From assembly GCA_038527215.1 (NCBI GenBank), contig JBCBGC010000008.1, forward strand, positions 41,434 through 105,433: 64,000 nucleotides of DNA. Reading direction: 5' to 3'. A program made the translations under genes and the position numbers. This document shows positions 27,062 to 35,775 of the stretch, piece by piece. This stretch comes from JAWPMV01 sp038527215 (lineage in GTDB: Bacteria > Bacteroidota > Bacteroidia > J057). The notes under the pieces were generated by a model, which worked only from the letters and a program-made list of their open reading frames with translations, searched no databases and had not been told where the DNA came from. The stretch's first letter is position 1, and each line of letters opens with the position of its first letter.

Positions 27062-27129
27062 ATTCGTCCCTCATTCGAGCATTCGTGGCCTAAGAAAAAA
27101 AGCCACGAATACTCGAATGAGGGACGAAT
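27062..27129. repeat. 28-bp inverted repeat, convergent terminator and dispersed-repeat copy
   Basis: Arms 27062-27089 and 27102-27129 pair over 28 bases with one mismatch around an A-rich 12-base loop. It lies between two convergent genes and could terminate both. The right arm shares 26 of 29 bases with 56675-56703, so this is a copy of a dispersed element with core GCCACGAAT. Confidence 0.9.
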
Positions 27130-27147
27130 GCTTTAGGTGGATTCCCG

Positions 27148-29397
27148 CTAGAATCTCCAGCCCAGTGCAGCCCTTACCTGGAAAGGCGTACCCGGTGTGA
27201 AATGAATCTCCGTAACCGGTTCAGTTTCTCCCTTCAGCAAAGAAGTCGTTTCAAATTGCGCCTCTTCCCATGCGGTATTGAGGATATTTTCCAGTTGAAT
27301 CTCCACATAGCAGGGGCCAAACGCCCGTCTGACGACGGCATCGAGGAGCATATATCCTCCTGCCGTGAGGCTGTAATCCTCATTGGCCGGTCGGTCTCCG
27401 AGCAAGCGACCCCGCAAGCTGGCCTGCCAGCTTTCCCGCCGCACACTGAGGCCAGCGGTCCCGGTCCAGACCGGGGCCAGCGGAATGAAACTTTCTTCTC
27501 CTTCCAGCGAACGCGCATGGCTGTAGGTCAAATCCACATCGGCATACAGCCAGGGCAACATGGCCCAGCGTCCGCTCAGGTCCAGGCCGCTCCGCATACT
27601 CTGCCCCGATGGCTCCACGATGCCTGCATCCCCCACGTACACAAATTCCTGTTCCATGCGTAAGGCCCAGACGGCCGCCTGCAAGAAAAAATGCTCACTG
27701 GGCTTCCAGAGCCATCCCAAATCTGCTCCCCAAGCGCGCGGCATCATGCTTCTGGGCATGCGGTGGGTGAGGCTGCGGCTGTCATTGGCGTGGAAGCCTT
27801 GACCGGCTTGCAGATAGACGTTCAAATTAGGTAAGGCCTGCACCTGAAGTTGGAGCTTGGGACTCAGGAGACTGGCATCTAAGCGTTGCCATTGATACTG
27901 GGCCTCCAGTGCATCTTCATAGCGAAACTGCATCTGGTCATAGCGCAAGCCGAGTTGAAGATTGACCTTCGGGCTAACATCAATCTGCTGGTCTACATAC
28001 ACAGCCGCGTTAGTTTCTGCAATATCGCCCCGGCTGAGAGATTGCAAGCGTTCATAGCGGTTGCGGGTCTGGGCCAGTTCGCTATCGGCGATGTGGTCCT
28101 GCCGCCATTGCAAGCCGATCCGGCTTTGCATAGGGAGATTCCAGAACTGGTACGTCTGCTCGTATTCGCTTTGACCATGCAGCAGGAGCCGGTCTTCATG
28201 TTGCCAGATTTGGTCCCCATTGATGCTGTCTTCCAGGAAAAAAGTAAAATTACTGAAGAGGGAAAACTGGTACTGACTCACCGAAAATTGGTGCCGCAAA
28301 TGCCCTCCGCCTGGCAGGTGATGATGCCACTGCAAAAGCAGGTTGGAGCGGCGGGTGTCGCCACCTTCTGTATCGTCTATGGCCCCAAAGCGGCTGATCA
28401 GGCCTTGCTCCACGGCCCGCATGGGAATCTGGCCCGAAGCATCCCAGCTGCTTTGAAAATGAGAAAGAGTCAGGGTAAAACGGTGGTCCGGAGAAAGGCT
28501 ATGTTCATACCGTCCCAAAAGGTTGAGCCGAAAGAAATCTTGAGGGGATTCAAAGTATCCCTGATGCTGGCTTAGCTCCGTGGCCACGTAAGCATGCTGA
28601 CCGGGCTTTTTGTCCAACACCTTCATCATCCCTAATACTCTCTGCTGCCCAAACTGTCCCAGGCCTACCTCCAATAGGTTTTGGTCAAGCCGCCGCTTGA
28701 GTTGAAAATCAGCGTAGCCCGCCGTGGCAAAATTTCCTTTCGAGGCAGCGTAGGGGCCTTTCTCTGTCTCAACGCGCTCAATGGTTTCCGGGATGAGAAA
28801 ATGCAGGTCTGCATAGCCTTGCCCGTGCGCATGGGAAACCATATTGACTGGCATCCCTTCTACGCTCAACTGAATGTCGGTCCCATGGTCAATGTCAAAT
28901 CCGCGCAGGAAAATTTGTTCGGCCTTGCCTCCTCCCGCATGTTGGGCGATGAACAGACCAGGAATGGCTTGCAGGGCTTGTTGGCTGTTCTGCAAAGGTC
29001 GGAGCTGTAGGTCAAGCGCCTGAATGGTGGCCATGGTCTGCTTCACATTGGGCCGTCCCTCAATGGTGATGGCTTCCAGTTGGATCTCCCCTCCTTCCAG
29101 GGCAATGAATAGTTCCGTCTGCTGCTCAGCCCGGATGTTCAGGATGGTATCTTGAGAGAGATATCCCAGGAAACTAATCGCCAGTTCTACGTCTCCCACC
29201 GGCAAGCTGGGCAGGAAGAAATTACCTGCCTCATCTGCCAGCGTGGAAAGGGATAGCTCTTTTACCTGGATAAAGGCTCCGGCCAGGGGTTCTTGTGATT
29301 GGGCGTCGAGGATGCGGCCTTTCAGGCTTCCGTGATCAGCAAAGGCCTCTCCGGCCAGGCTCAGGAGCAAGGCCCATATAATGCAACGGATTTTCAT
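27148..29397 (-). CDS. TonB-dependent receptor with carboxypeptidase-regulatory-like N-domain
   Basis: A 749-aa outer-membrane active transporter. Signal peptide (1-20), then a carboxypeptidase-regulatory-like domain (about 23-100, GSLKGRILDAQSQEPLAGAF ... GYLSQDTIL), a plug domain (about 115-230: QALQAIPGLFIAQHAGGGKA, IFLRGFDIDHGTDIQLSVEG, YADLHFLIPETIERVETEKG) and a 22-strand barrel ending in VRAALGWRF with a C-terminal Phe. No SusD partner is adjacent. The histidine-bearing NMVSHAHGQG in the plug might hint at metal handling but the substrate cannot be told. The TPR lipoprotein gene upstream ends 29 bases before its start, so the two probably form an operon. Confidence 0.93.
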   Translation of the reverse strand: MKIRCIIWALLLSLAGEAFADHGSLKGRILDAQSQEPLAGAFIQVKELSLSTLADEAGNFFLPSLPVGDVELAISFLGYLSQDTILNIRAEQQTELFIALEGGEIQLEAITIEGRPNVKQTMATIQALDLQLRPLQNSQQALQAIPGLFIAQHAGGGKAEQIFLRGFDIDHGTDIQLSVEGMPVNMVSHAHGQGYADLHFLIPETIERVETEKGPYAASKGNFATAGYADFQLKRRLDQNLLEVGLGQFGQQRVLGMMKVLDKKPGQHAYVATELSQHQGYFESPQDFFRLNLLGRYEHSLSPDHRFTLTLSHFQSSWDASGQIPMRAVEQGLISRFGAIDDTEGGDTRRSNLLLQWHHHLPGGGHLRHQFSVSQYQFSLFSNFTFFLEDSINGDQIWQHEDRLLLHGQSEYEQTYQFWNLPMQSRIGLQWRQDHIADSELAQTRNRYERLQSLSRGDIAETNAAVYVDQQIDVSPKVNLQLGLRYDQMQFRYEDALEAQYQWQRLDASLLSPKLQLQVQALPNLNVYLQAGQGFHANDSRSLTHRMPRSMMPRAWGADLGWLWKPSEHFFLQAAVWALRMEQEFVYVGDAGIVEPSGQSMRSGLDLSGRWAMLPWLYADVDLTYSHARSLEGEESFIPLAPVWTGTAGLSVRRESWQASLRGRLLGDRPANEDYSLTAGGYMLLDAVVRRAFGPCYVEIQLENILNTAWEEAQFETTSLLKGETEPVTEIHFTPGTPFQVRAALGWRF

Positions 29398-29425
29398 GTT
29401 TCAGGCGGTTATGAGATGAAAATGA

Positions 29426-30784
29426 TTATCCATTCAGGGCCTTGCGTCCAGCTTCCGCCAGGCTGTGGTTTTGGTAAGGATCAAGGGAAAAGGCTGTCCT
29501 GAGCCATTTTTTTCCTTGCTGTGGTTGTTGTTGTTGCAGGGCCACCAGGCCAGCCAGGCATAGTAATTCAGGATGCTGGTTGCCGGTTCGAAGGGCTTTG
29601 ATAACGTGTTTTTGAGCGGCCTGGTAATCGCCCATCTGGTAAAGAATGAGGCCCATCAGGCGATTGGTGTCCAGGTTTTGGGGGCGGGTCTGATATTCTT
29701 CTTCGGCATAGGCCAGGGCTTTTTCCAAATCGCCGGTGTGCTCCAGATGCAGGCGGGCGTATTCCATGCCCATGTTGTGCCCTTTTTCTTCATCATCAGC
29801 CAGCATATCAAAAACCTCCTTCAGGGTTTGCTGAGCGCTTTCCTGATCTCCTTTATGGGCGTACACGTCCAGCATCTGGATGTAAAAGCCTACTTCGGGG
29901 ATAAAGCTAATGGCCGTGTCGAGCTTTTGCTCGGCTTGTTCCCACTTGGCCTCCTTGATGTCCAGATTGGCCAGGGCGGCCAGCGCAAAAGGATAGTTGG
30001 GACGCTCCACCAGGGCCATTTTGTACTGATCACGCGCCGCGCTGAGATCGCCTTTTTGTTCATACAATTCTCCCAGGGTGAGTCGGGTCCAGGCGGTTTC
30101 CTCATAGCCCGGATAGCCTGCCGTTACTGCCTTGAGCATGGCTTGGATGGCGCCGTCCAATTCTCCGTGAATTTCTCGCAAATAGGAAATCCGGGCATAG
30201 GACCGAAGATCAGGGCGTATGCCGACCATTTTGTCCGCCATCTCTACCGCCTGCTCATATTCTCCTAATTCCACATGCGCATCAACCAACGAACCATAGA
30301 TCAAAGCATTGTAGCCGTTGATCGAGATGGCTTGCTGGGCCAGGGCTTTAGCTTCTCTGAACTCATGCAAGGAGAGGTAAATGGAAGCTTTTAGGGAAGT
30401 CGCACCAAAAATCACGTCTGCTTCGGGCTTTTCTTCCAGTATACCATCTATGACTTTCAGGGCAGCTGGGTAATAATAGCCATGTTCTCCGGTTGCCCGG
30501 GCTTCCAACATATAGAGTTGGGCAAGTTTGAGGCGACTGCGGTAATCCGAGGCATCTTTTAGGATCAGTTGGGACAACTGTTCAAAGGTCTTGCTGACCT
30601 GCGCTTGTTCTTCCGGACTGCCGATGGCGGGATTTCTTTCTAGTAGCGGACTAACAAAACGAGCCGTATAGGCTGCTCTGGCACTGGTCACATTGTCGGT
30701 GCGCTTCTGAGAAACTTTGACGCAGGCGGTTAGTCCCCAGCAGAGCAGGAGAAAAGTGCATAGTTTTACAGTAGGGTATTTCAT
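29426..30784 (-). CDS. TPR-repeat lipoprotein
   Basis: A 452-aa exported lipoprotein: signal peptide with lipobox GLTAC (Cys 21), then tandem tetratricopeptide repeats covering nearly the whole chain (for example ALIYGSLVDAHVELGEYEQA, LTLGELYEQKGDLSAARDQY, LMGLILYQMGDYQAAQKHV). TPRs bind other proteins, so it is likely a scaffold on the periplasmic or outer-membrane face. It is the first gene of a probable two-gene operon with the TonB receptor. It is divergent from an ECF sigma gene with only 60 bases between the starts, so the sigma factor could control it (inference). Confidence 0.85.
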   Translation of the reverse strand: MKYPTVKLCTFLLLCWGLTACVKVSQKRTDNVTSARAAYTARFVSPLLERNPAIGSPEEQAQVSKTFEQLSQLILKDASDYRSRLKLAQLYMLEARATGEHGYYYPAALKVIDGILEEKPEADVIFGATSLKASIYLSLHEFREAKALAQQAISINGYNALIYGSLVDAHVELGEYEQAVEMADKMVGIRPDLRSYARISYLREIHGELDGAIQAMLKAVTAGYPGYEETAWTRLTLGELYEQKGDLSAARDQYKMALVERPNYPFALAALANLDIKEAKWEQAEQKLDTAISFIPEVGFYIQMLDVYAHKGDQESAQQTLKEVFDMLADDEEKGHNMGMEYARLHLEHTGDLEKALAYAEEEYQTRPQNLDTNRLMGLILYQMGDYQAAQKHVIKALRTGNQHPELLCLAGLVALQQQQPQQGKKWLRTAFSLDPYQNHSLAEAGRKALNG

Positions 30785-30844
30785 CGCGGATAGGATTAAA
30801 AGTTTTGTGTGATGCGATACCTACGAGGCTAGCCGAAGCTTTGG

Positions 30845-31516
30845 ATGTCGGAGAGGAAAAAAACCTTGGAAAAAGCTTCATCCGACCCTGGGAAAAGAGA
30901 ATTTTTTCGGAGTTGGAAATTTTCTTTTAACTTGACTAAGGCTTTGTTTCATCCTAAAACCTACCCCCTGAAACCACCCATCCCACAGATTGAAGCTGAA
31001 ATCATCCGCCTGCTACAGGCCCAGGATGAAGGAGCGATAAAGCTGATCTTTCAGCACTATCGGCCGGCGCTGGTGGGGATTATTTTCAAAGTATTGGGGG
31101 ATGAGGAGCTGGCAGAGGATGTGTGGCAGGAAAGTCTGGTCAAAATGTGGCGCTTCGGCCCGAACTTTGACCCGAAAAAAGGGCGGCTCTTTACCTGGTT
31201 ATTAAACATTTGTCGGAATACCGCCCTGGACAAGCGACGGAAAAAATCCTTTCAGGTGAAAAAGGAAAACATCCAAACTTCGCTGGAGCGCGTAAATATA
31301 GCTGAGGAAGAAGGCGAGGAGATGAGTTCTGCCAGTCTGGATACTGAAAAACTGGTAGCCCAGTTGGAACCGAAAATTCGGGAACTCATAGATTTAATCT
31401 ATTTTGAAGGTTATACACAGCAGGAGGCCGCCGACCACCTGCAGATACCCTTAGGCACCGTAAAATCAAGGGTCCGCAAAGGGTTGCAAATGATGAAGAA
31501 ATGGGTAAGCAGTTAG
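30845..31516 (+). CDS. ECF-type RNA polymerase sigma factor
   Basis: A sigma-70 family factor with region 2 (IKLIFQHYRPALVGIIFKVL, ELAEDVWQESLVKMWRFG, GRLFTWLLNICRNTALDKRR) and region 4 (RELIDLIYFEGYTQQEAADH, LQIPLGTVKSRVRKGLQMM). The frame is open from the ATG at 30845 (223 aa), but the first ~45 residues are not sigma-like and the true start may be a later alternative codon near residue 30-48. The anti-sigma gene overlaps its end by 16 bases. Divergently placed upstream is the TPR lipoprotein/TonB receptor operon, a likely target. Confidence 0.9.
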   Translation: MSERKKTLEKASSDPGKREFFRSWKFSFNLTKALFHPKTYPLKPPIPQIEAEIIRLLQAQDEGAIKLIFQHYRPALVGIIFKVLGDEELAEDVWQESLVKMWRFGPNFDPKKGRLFTWLLNICRNTALDKRRKKSFQVKKENIQTSLERVNIAEEEGEEMSSASLDTEKLVAQLEPKIRELIDLIYFEGYTQQEAADHLQIPLGTVKSRVRKGLQMMKKWVSS

Positions 31517-32322
31517 ATATTGAACAATATCGAGCATCTGGCAAGTTGGAAGCCTATGTTATGGGCAGCTTGTCTGAAGCAGAAAGCGTGGAAATCACGC
31601 AACTGCTGGAGGAATACCCTGCCCTGAAACGAGCGGTAGAAGAAATAGAAGCTAGCCTCTTCGCTTTTGCCGCGGATTATGCACCCGAATCGGGAGACGA
31701 CCGTGCGCTGGCAGGTGCCCTTTCCGCCATAGAATTAGAGAAAAAAGCCTTCCCGCAACCTGAGACTTCTCCGGTAGAGGCTTCGGTCCGCTATCCAGCC
31801 TGGCTTCCCTGGATAGCGGCCGCCATGATTGCCTTACTGGTGGTCAGCTTAGGCTTCAATGCCTTCTTCTACCAGCAATGGCAGGAAACGGGTCGTCAGC
31901 TCCTGGCGCTGCAGGATCAGAATGAACAAGTGTTGGCCGATAATGAAGTGCTGCGAACGCGCATGGACCGCTCGGATAAAGTCATGCTCCAGGTCAATGA
32001 CCCGGCCAGTCAACTGGTCCGTCTGGGAGGGCTGGACATAGCCCCGGAAAGCGAAGTACTGATCTCCTGGCACCAGGAAAACCAGCAAGTCCTCTTGTTC
32101 GCAGAAAAACTCCCCCCTGCTCCGGAAGGCTACCAATACCAGGCCTGGGCCCTGATCGATGGCAAGCCTTTAGACATTGGACTCCTCAACAATCAAGGAC
32201 CACAGTTCTTAAAGACCCTGGACCAGGCCCCCAACGCTTTTGCCATCACCCTGGAAAAAGCCGGGGGAAGTCCTACGCCTACCCTTGATCAGATGTATGT
32301 CTATGGGGATATTTCGGCCTAG
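31501..32322 (+). CDS. RskA-type anti-sigma factor
   Basis: A 273-aa single-span membrane anti-sigma factor. The cytosolic N-terminus (about 1-60: LEAYVMGSLSEAESVEITQL, LLEEYPALKRAVEEIE) is the sigma-binding fold, a membrane helix sits at about 100-122 (WLPWIAAAMIALLVVSLGFN), a coiled coil follows, and the periplasmic C-terminal domain (PPAPEGYQYQAWALIDGKPL, DQAPNAFAITLEKAGGSPTP) is the RskA domain. No zinc-binding HxxxCxxC motif was seen. It overlaps the sigma gene by 16 bases, so the pair forms one regulatory module. Confidence 0.9.
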   Translation: MGKQLDIEQYRASGKLEAYVMGSLSEAESVEITQLLEEYPALKRAVEEIEASLFAFAADYAPESGDDRALAGALSAIELEKKAFPQPETSPVEASVRYPAWLPWIAAAMIALLVVSLGFNAFFYQQWQETGRQLLALQDQNEQVLADNEVLRTRMDRSDKVMLQVNDPASQLVRLGGLDIAPESEVLISWHQENQQVLLFAEKLPPAPEGYQYQAWALIDGKPLDIGLLNNQGPQFLKTLDQAPNAFAITLEKAGGSPTPTLDQMYVYGDISA

Positions 32323-32364
32323 GGCGGTGTATCAGCGACCGTAGAACGTCCCTTCCTTTTTTTA

Positions 32365-33459
32365 CTAGGCAAAAGCCAGCACGTCTATGCGGGCCAGGTG
32401 ATGATGGATGGCTTCCCAGTGTTGACCTTCATCGGTGGAGACGAATAGGTTGCCATTATTGGTACCAAAGGCCATGTCCGCTCCCGATTTGACCAGGCCA
32501 TGTCGAAAGGCTAGCCCAAAACTCGCTTCTTCCGGCAATCCCTGCGCCAGGACCTGCCAGCTTTTCCCCCCATCCTGGGTCATGCTGACCCGGAGGCGCA
32601 AATCTTTCGGCACGCGCTCCTCATCGCTTTCGGCTGGAATCAGCCAGGCTTTCAGGGGATCTTGCTCATCTATGGCCAGGGCAAACCCATAGTCTGCCAG
32701 GCCTTGCGTATCGGAAACATTGTCCCAGTGCAAGCCGGCATCCGCACTGCGAAAGACTCCGCAATGATTTTGTTGCCATAAAACCTCAGGGTGGCTGGGG
32801 GACATCAGCAGCCGATGGGGATCATGGCCCACCTCCACATGAGGATTGGGTAAATAGGCTGCAATCAGTCCCTGGTTTTTAGGATTCCAGCTTTGTCCGC
32901 CATCTTTGCTTTCAAAGACTCCCGCACAGCTGACCGCGAGGTAAAGATGATGGCTATCGGTAGGATTTACACTGATGGAGTGAATAAAAGGATGGTCCCG
33001 GCCAGCCCCAAACCATTGGTTTTCATCGGAGCGAGAGGGATGGTTCCAGAGAGATTCTACCAGCGAAAAGTGTCGGCCCCTGTCTTCAGATAGAAATAAG
33101 CCTCCGGGTTCGGTGCCCATCCAGAGTTTTTCGGGTTGGTCTGCGCCCCCCTGTTCCATGATCCAGATGCGCTTCAAATTGGCGGGCTGGCCGTTACTGA
33201 GTAGGGCAGAGGCAGGATATTGAGGCATGGGAATGTGCTCCCAGCTTTTTCCTTGGTTCCGGGAGACGTGCAGCTTTTGGCCCCAATGCTTATGGGAAAG
33301 CCCCACCCACCAATCTGCATGGCGCGGGTCCACGTACAGCATGGAAACCGGCATGCCGCGAAAGAAAATATCGTTCAATTTCCAGCTCCCTGCTTCCTTT
33401 TGCCAGAGGAGTAGACCCTTGCCCGTTCCCACCAGTAACTTTTTTTCTTGAGTAGCCAT
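32365..33459 (-). CDS. BNR/sortilin-like beta-propeller protein
   Basis: A 364-aa protein without a signal peptide, built of BNR-type repeats with Asp-box motifs: LHVSRNQGKSWEHI, LFLSEDRGRHFSLV, VFESKDGGQSWNPK, VFRSADAGLHWDNV, VSMTQDGGKSWQVL and LFVSTDEGQHWEAI. Such propellers are often labelled glycosyl hydrolase or photosystem II stability factor-like, but no sialidase Arg-triad could be assigned, so enzymatic activity is not claimed. The ATG at 33459 (MATQEKK) is preferred over a TTG at 33477. It converges with the RskA gene, 42 bases apart, and is divergent from xdhC. Confidence 0.8.
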   Translation of the reverse strand: MATQEKKLLVGTGKGLLLWQKEAGSWKLNDIFFRGMPVSMLYVDPRHADWWVGLSHKHWGQKLHVSRNQGKSWEHIPMPQYPASALLSNGQPANLKRIWIMEQGGADQPEKLWMGTEPGGLFLSEDRGRHFSLVESLWNHPSRSDENQWFGAGRDHPFIHSISVNPTDSHHLYLAVSCAGVFESKDGGQSWNPKNQGLIAAYLPNPHVEVGHDPHRLLMSPSHPEVLWQQNHCGVFRSADAGLHWDNVSDTQGLADYGFALAIDEQDPLKAWLIPAESDEERVPKDLRLRVSMTQDGGKSWQVLAQGLPEEASFGLAFRHGLVKSGADMAFGTNNGNLFVSTDEGQHWEAIHHHLARIDVLAFA

Positions 33460-33611
33460 CCTTTTATTTCGTCCCAAAAAACGCCTTTTGTGCTAGAACC
33501 CCAAATATGTGTTTTCTCAAACCAAAACTGCCTGCCAATGGTTGTCTTGGCTGATAAATGTTGGTAACTTTCTTTTCTCAATCCGCTTTTTTCGGAACAA
33601 ATTCTACTCCC

Positions 33612-34646
33612 ATGCGCGAACTCCTCCCCCAAATTGATCAATGGACCACCGCTGAAAAGCCTTTTGCGATCGTGCGTGTGATCCAAACCTGGGGATCCTC
33701 TCCCAGACCGGTCGGCTCGGCTATGTTGGTTTCTCCGGATATGGAGATCGCTGGTTCGGTCAGTGGAGGCTGTGTGGAAGGGGCGGTGGTCAAAGCGGCT
33801 CTTCCGATTTTGGAAAGTGGAGAGTCCCAACGGTTGGCGTTTGGGGTAGCACATGAGGATGCCTGGGCAGTGGGCTTAAGCTGTGGAGGGAAAATGCAGG
33901 TATTTGCTGAACGCTTCCTGGCTTATAATGAGGATGAAAAGGAGCAAGCGGTCTGGCAGGAATTACAAAGCCGCCTTCACCAAAATAAGGGTTGTGTCTT
34001 GATCACGGCTCTGCAGGATGGGCCAGCCCGTCATACCTTGATCCTGCCGGATGGCAGCAGTTTGGGCTATGACGTTGCCGATTCGGTGAAAGAAGCAGGC
34101 ATGCAGTCTTATCGGGAGCGCCGCCATCAGGTGTTTGAGCAGGAAAATGAAGCCTGGTTTGTGCAGGTTTTTGCCCGAAAAAGCCAATTGCTCATCATAG
34201 GTGCGGCTCACATCACGACCGAACTGGTGCGGCTGGGGAATCTGTATGATTTTGAGACCGTCGTCACCGATCCTAGAGGGGTTTTTTCGGAAAAAACCCA
34301 GTTTCCGGTGGCGCCCGATGCCATCTTTACCGAGTATCCAGCGGAGATTTTGCCCAAATATGACCTGGATGCCTATACCTTTGCCGTCATCCTTTCTCAT
34401 GATCCCAAGATCGACGACAATGCCCTGGAAATATTGCTGCGGTCTGAGGTAGCTTATATCGGGGCCCTGGGCAGTAAAAAGACCCATGCGAAGCGGATAA
34501 ATCGCCTGACTCGGGCGGGATTTACCGAAGAGGAACTCACGCGCATCCACGCCCCTATCGGGGTCAGCATCAATGCCAAGCGGCCCAAAGAAATTGCCTT
34601 GAGCATCATGGCCCAGATCATCGAGGTGCAGAATTCCTTCCGTTGA
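33612..34646 (+). CDS. xdhC: XdhC/CoxI-family molybdenum enzyme maturation protein
   Basis: A 344-aa XdhC-type protein; the family binds and sulfurates molybdenum cofactor for xanthine dehydrogenase-like enzymes. N-terminal XdhC domain: VRVIQTWGSSPRPVGSAMLV, SGSVSGGCVEGAVV-like region (GSVSGGCVEGAVVKAALPIL) with its Cys, and VGLSCGGKMQVFAERF. C-terminal Rossmann domain: LLIIGAAHITTELVRLGNLY, then VVTDPRGVF and YIGALGSKKTHAKR. The ATG at 33612 (MRELLPQIDQW) fits the family start; 33558 adds 18 unlike residues. No molybdenum hydroxylase or cofactor genes are in the window, so its client lies elsewhere. Its stop abuts the 49-aa gene on the other strand. Confidence 0.9.
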   Translation: MRELLPQIDQWTTAEKPFAIVRVIQTWGSSPRPVGSAMLVSPDMEIAGSVSGGCVEGAVVKAALPILESGESQRLAFGVAHEDAWAVGLSCGGKMQVFAERFLAYNEDEKEQAVWQELQSRLHQNKGCVLITALQDGPARHTLILPDGSSLGYDVADSVKEAGMQSYRERRHQVFEQENEAWFVQVFARKSQLLIIGAAHITTELVRLGNLYDFETVVTDPRGVFSEKTQFPVAPDAIFTEYPAEILPKYDLDAYTFAVILSHDPKIDDNALEILLRSEVAYIGALGSKKTHAKRINRLTRAGFTEEELTRIHAPIGVSINAKRPKEIALSIMAQIIEVQNSFR

Positions 34647-34796
34647 TCAGTCGTGGCGGGCGGCATGGGGAATCTCTTCCTGCGTCACCGGCTTACTGAC
34701 GGTTTTTTTCTTGGGAGGAACCGTCGCCTTTTTCTCTTCCATTTTTTTGGGTTGGGTAGTCCCTTCTACCATGCCCATGAGTTGAAATAACATCAT
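34647..34796 (-). CDS. 49-aa basic small protein at the end of an ECF sigma operon
   Basis: An unrecognised small ORF whose ATG overlaps the stop of the preceding membrane-protein gene as ATGA. The product starts with a short hydrophobic stretch (MMLFQLMGMVEG) and continues as a Lys/Pro/Thr-rich chain (KKMEEKKATVPPKKKTVSKP) likely to be disordered. The tight coupling supports translation; function is unknown. Confidence 0.45.
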   Translation of the reverse strand: MMLFQLMGMVEGTTQPKKMEEKKATVPPKKKTVSKPVTQEEIPHAARHD

Positions 34797-35188
34797 AGCT
34801 GATTCTCATGGCTTGCACGGCGGGCTTTTTCCTGCTTCTTCATTTCCATGCGCAGGATTTTGATTTCCTGGCTAATGGACCGGCGATTGATTTCCATCCA
34901 GAACCATAGCTTGGCGATGACCAGCATCATCAAGGTGGCGTTCATCACCAGGAGCCAGAAGATGGTATCCTCGGTCCGGATGGCTTGCACCAGCGAATAC
35001 ATAGTAGCTACCCAAAAACCCAGGGCAAAAACAAAAACGTACATGGAGGCCCAGCCGTTTTTGCCTTTAAAGGTGGAAAAGGTCTGTTCAAAGACGTTCA
35101 TTTCGTCATAGGAACGCAATACCTCTTCTTGTTCCTCTTCCAGGGCTTCCCGGATGAGGGCTTCGATGGGATCATTTTTTTGTATCAT
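34793..35188 (-). CDS. Two-helix membrane protein of an ECF sigma operon (DUF6768-like)
   Basis: A 131-aa protein with an acidic cytosolic N-terminus (IEALIREALEEEQEEVLRSY), two membrane helices (about 48-70, ASMYVFVFALGFWVATMYSL, and about 78-98, TIFWLLVMNATLMMLVIAKL) and a basic C-terminal helix (NRRSISQEIKILRMEMKKQE). This layout matches small proteins that follow ECF sigma genes in Bacteroidota, which I recall as DUF6768. The ATG at 35188 overlaps the sigma gene by 17 bases. It likely controls the sigma factor, but no anti-sigma domain is recognisable. Confidence 0.7.
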   Translation of the reverse strand: MIQKNDPIEALIREALEEEQEEVLRSYDEMNVFEQTFSTFKGKNGWASMYVFVFALGFWVATMYSLVQAIRTEDTIFWLLVMNATLMMLVIAKLWFWMEINRRSISQEIKILRMEMKKQEKARRASHENQL

Positions 35189-35714
35189 GAGAAATCGAAT
35201 TTGCTTCAATACGTTTGCGGAGTTTTTCACGAGCATAGTGCAGACGGCTTTTGACCGTACCCTTAGAGAGCTGCAGGATGATCGCAATTTCCTCCAGGTC
35301 GTAATTTTCCAGATAAAATAAATTGAGAATCAGGCGATGGTCCGCAGAGAGGCCTGCGATTTCTTTTCGGAGTAGCCTGATCATGGACGAGGGTTCCTGG
35401 GCTGACTTTTCTGGGGCAGAAATGGCCTCAGACACCCTTTCGGTGGCGGGTTCGCGATACTTGGCCCGGAGCCAGTCCGCGGCTTTTTTTTGCGTGATGC
35501 GGTAGACCCAGATGGGAAAAAGCTCTTCGTCGCGCAGATTCCGCAATTGGCGGGCAATGGCCAGCCAGGTTTCCTGTGCGATTTCTTCGACGGCTTCTTT
35601 TTGCTGGGTGGTCTGGTAGGCATGGGCAAAAATTTTCGGCTGCCAAAGCCGAAACAAGGCTTCAAAGGCCTTGCGGTTGCCTTGCTTTGCTTTGATGACC
35701 AGAATTGCTTCCAC
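35172..35714 (-). CDS. ECF-type RNA polymerase sigma factor
   Basis: A 180-aa sigma-70 family factor beginning at a GTG at 35714 (MEAILVIKAKQGNRKAFEAL). Region 2: LFRLWQPKIFAHAYQTTQQK, EIAQETWLAIARQLRNLRDE, LFPIWVYRITQKKAADWLR. Region 4: LSADHRLILNLFYLENYDLE, EIAIILQLSKGTVKSRLHYA. It heads a three-gene run with a two-helix membrane protein and a 49-aa basic protein, all overlapping. Confidence 0.92.
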   Translation of the reverse strand: MEAILVIKAKQGNRKAFEALFRLWQPKIFAHAYQTTQQKEAVEEIAQETWLAIARQLRNLRDEELFPIWVYRITQKKAADWLRAKYREPATERVSEAISAPEKSAQEPSSMIRLLRKEIAGLSADHRLILNLFYLENYDLEEIAIILQLSKGTVKSRLHYAREKLRKRIEANSISHDTKK

Positions 35715-35775
35715 GCGTAGGTTTTCCCTATAAGTCGGAAGAAGTCAGCAAAGGTTCAAATTTGGAGGAATTTTT

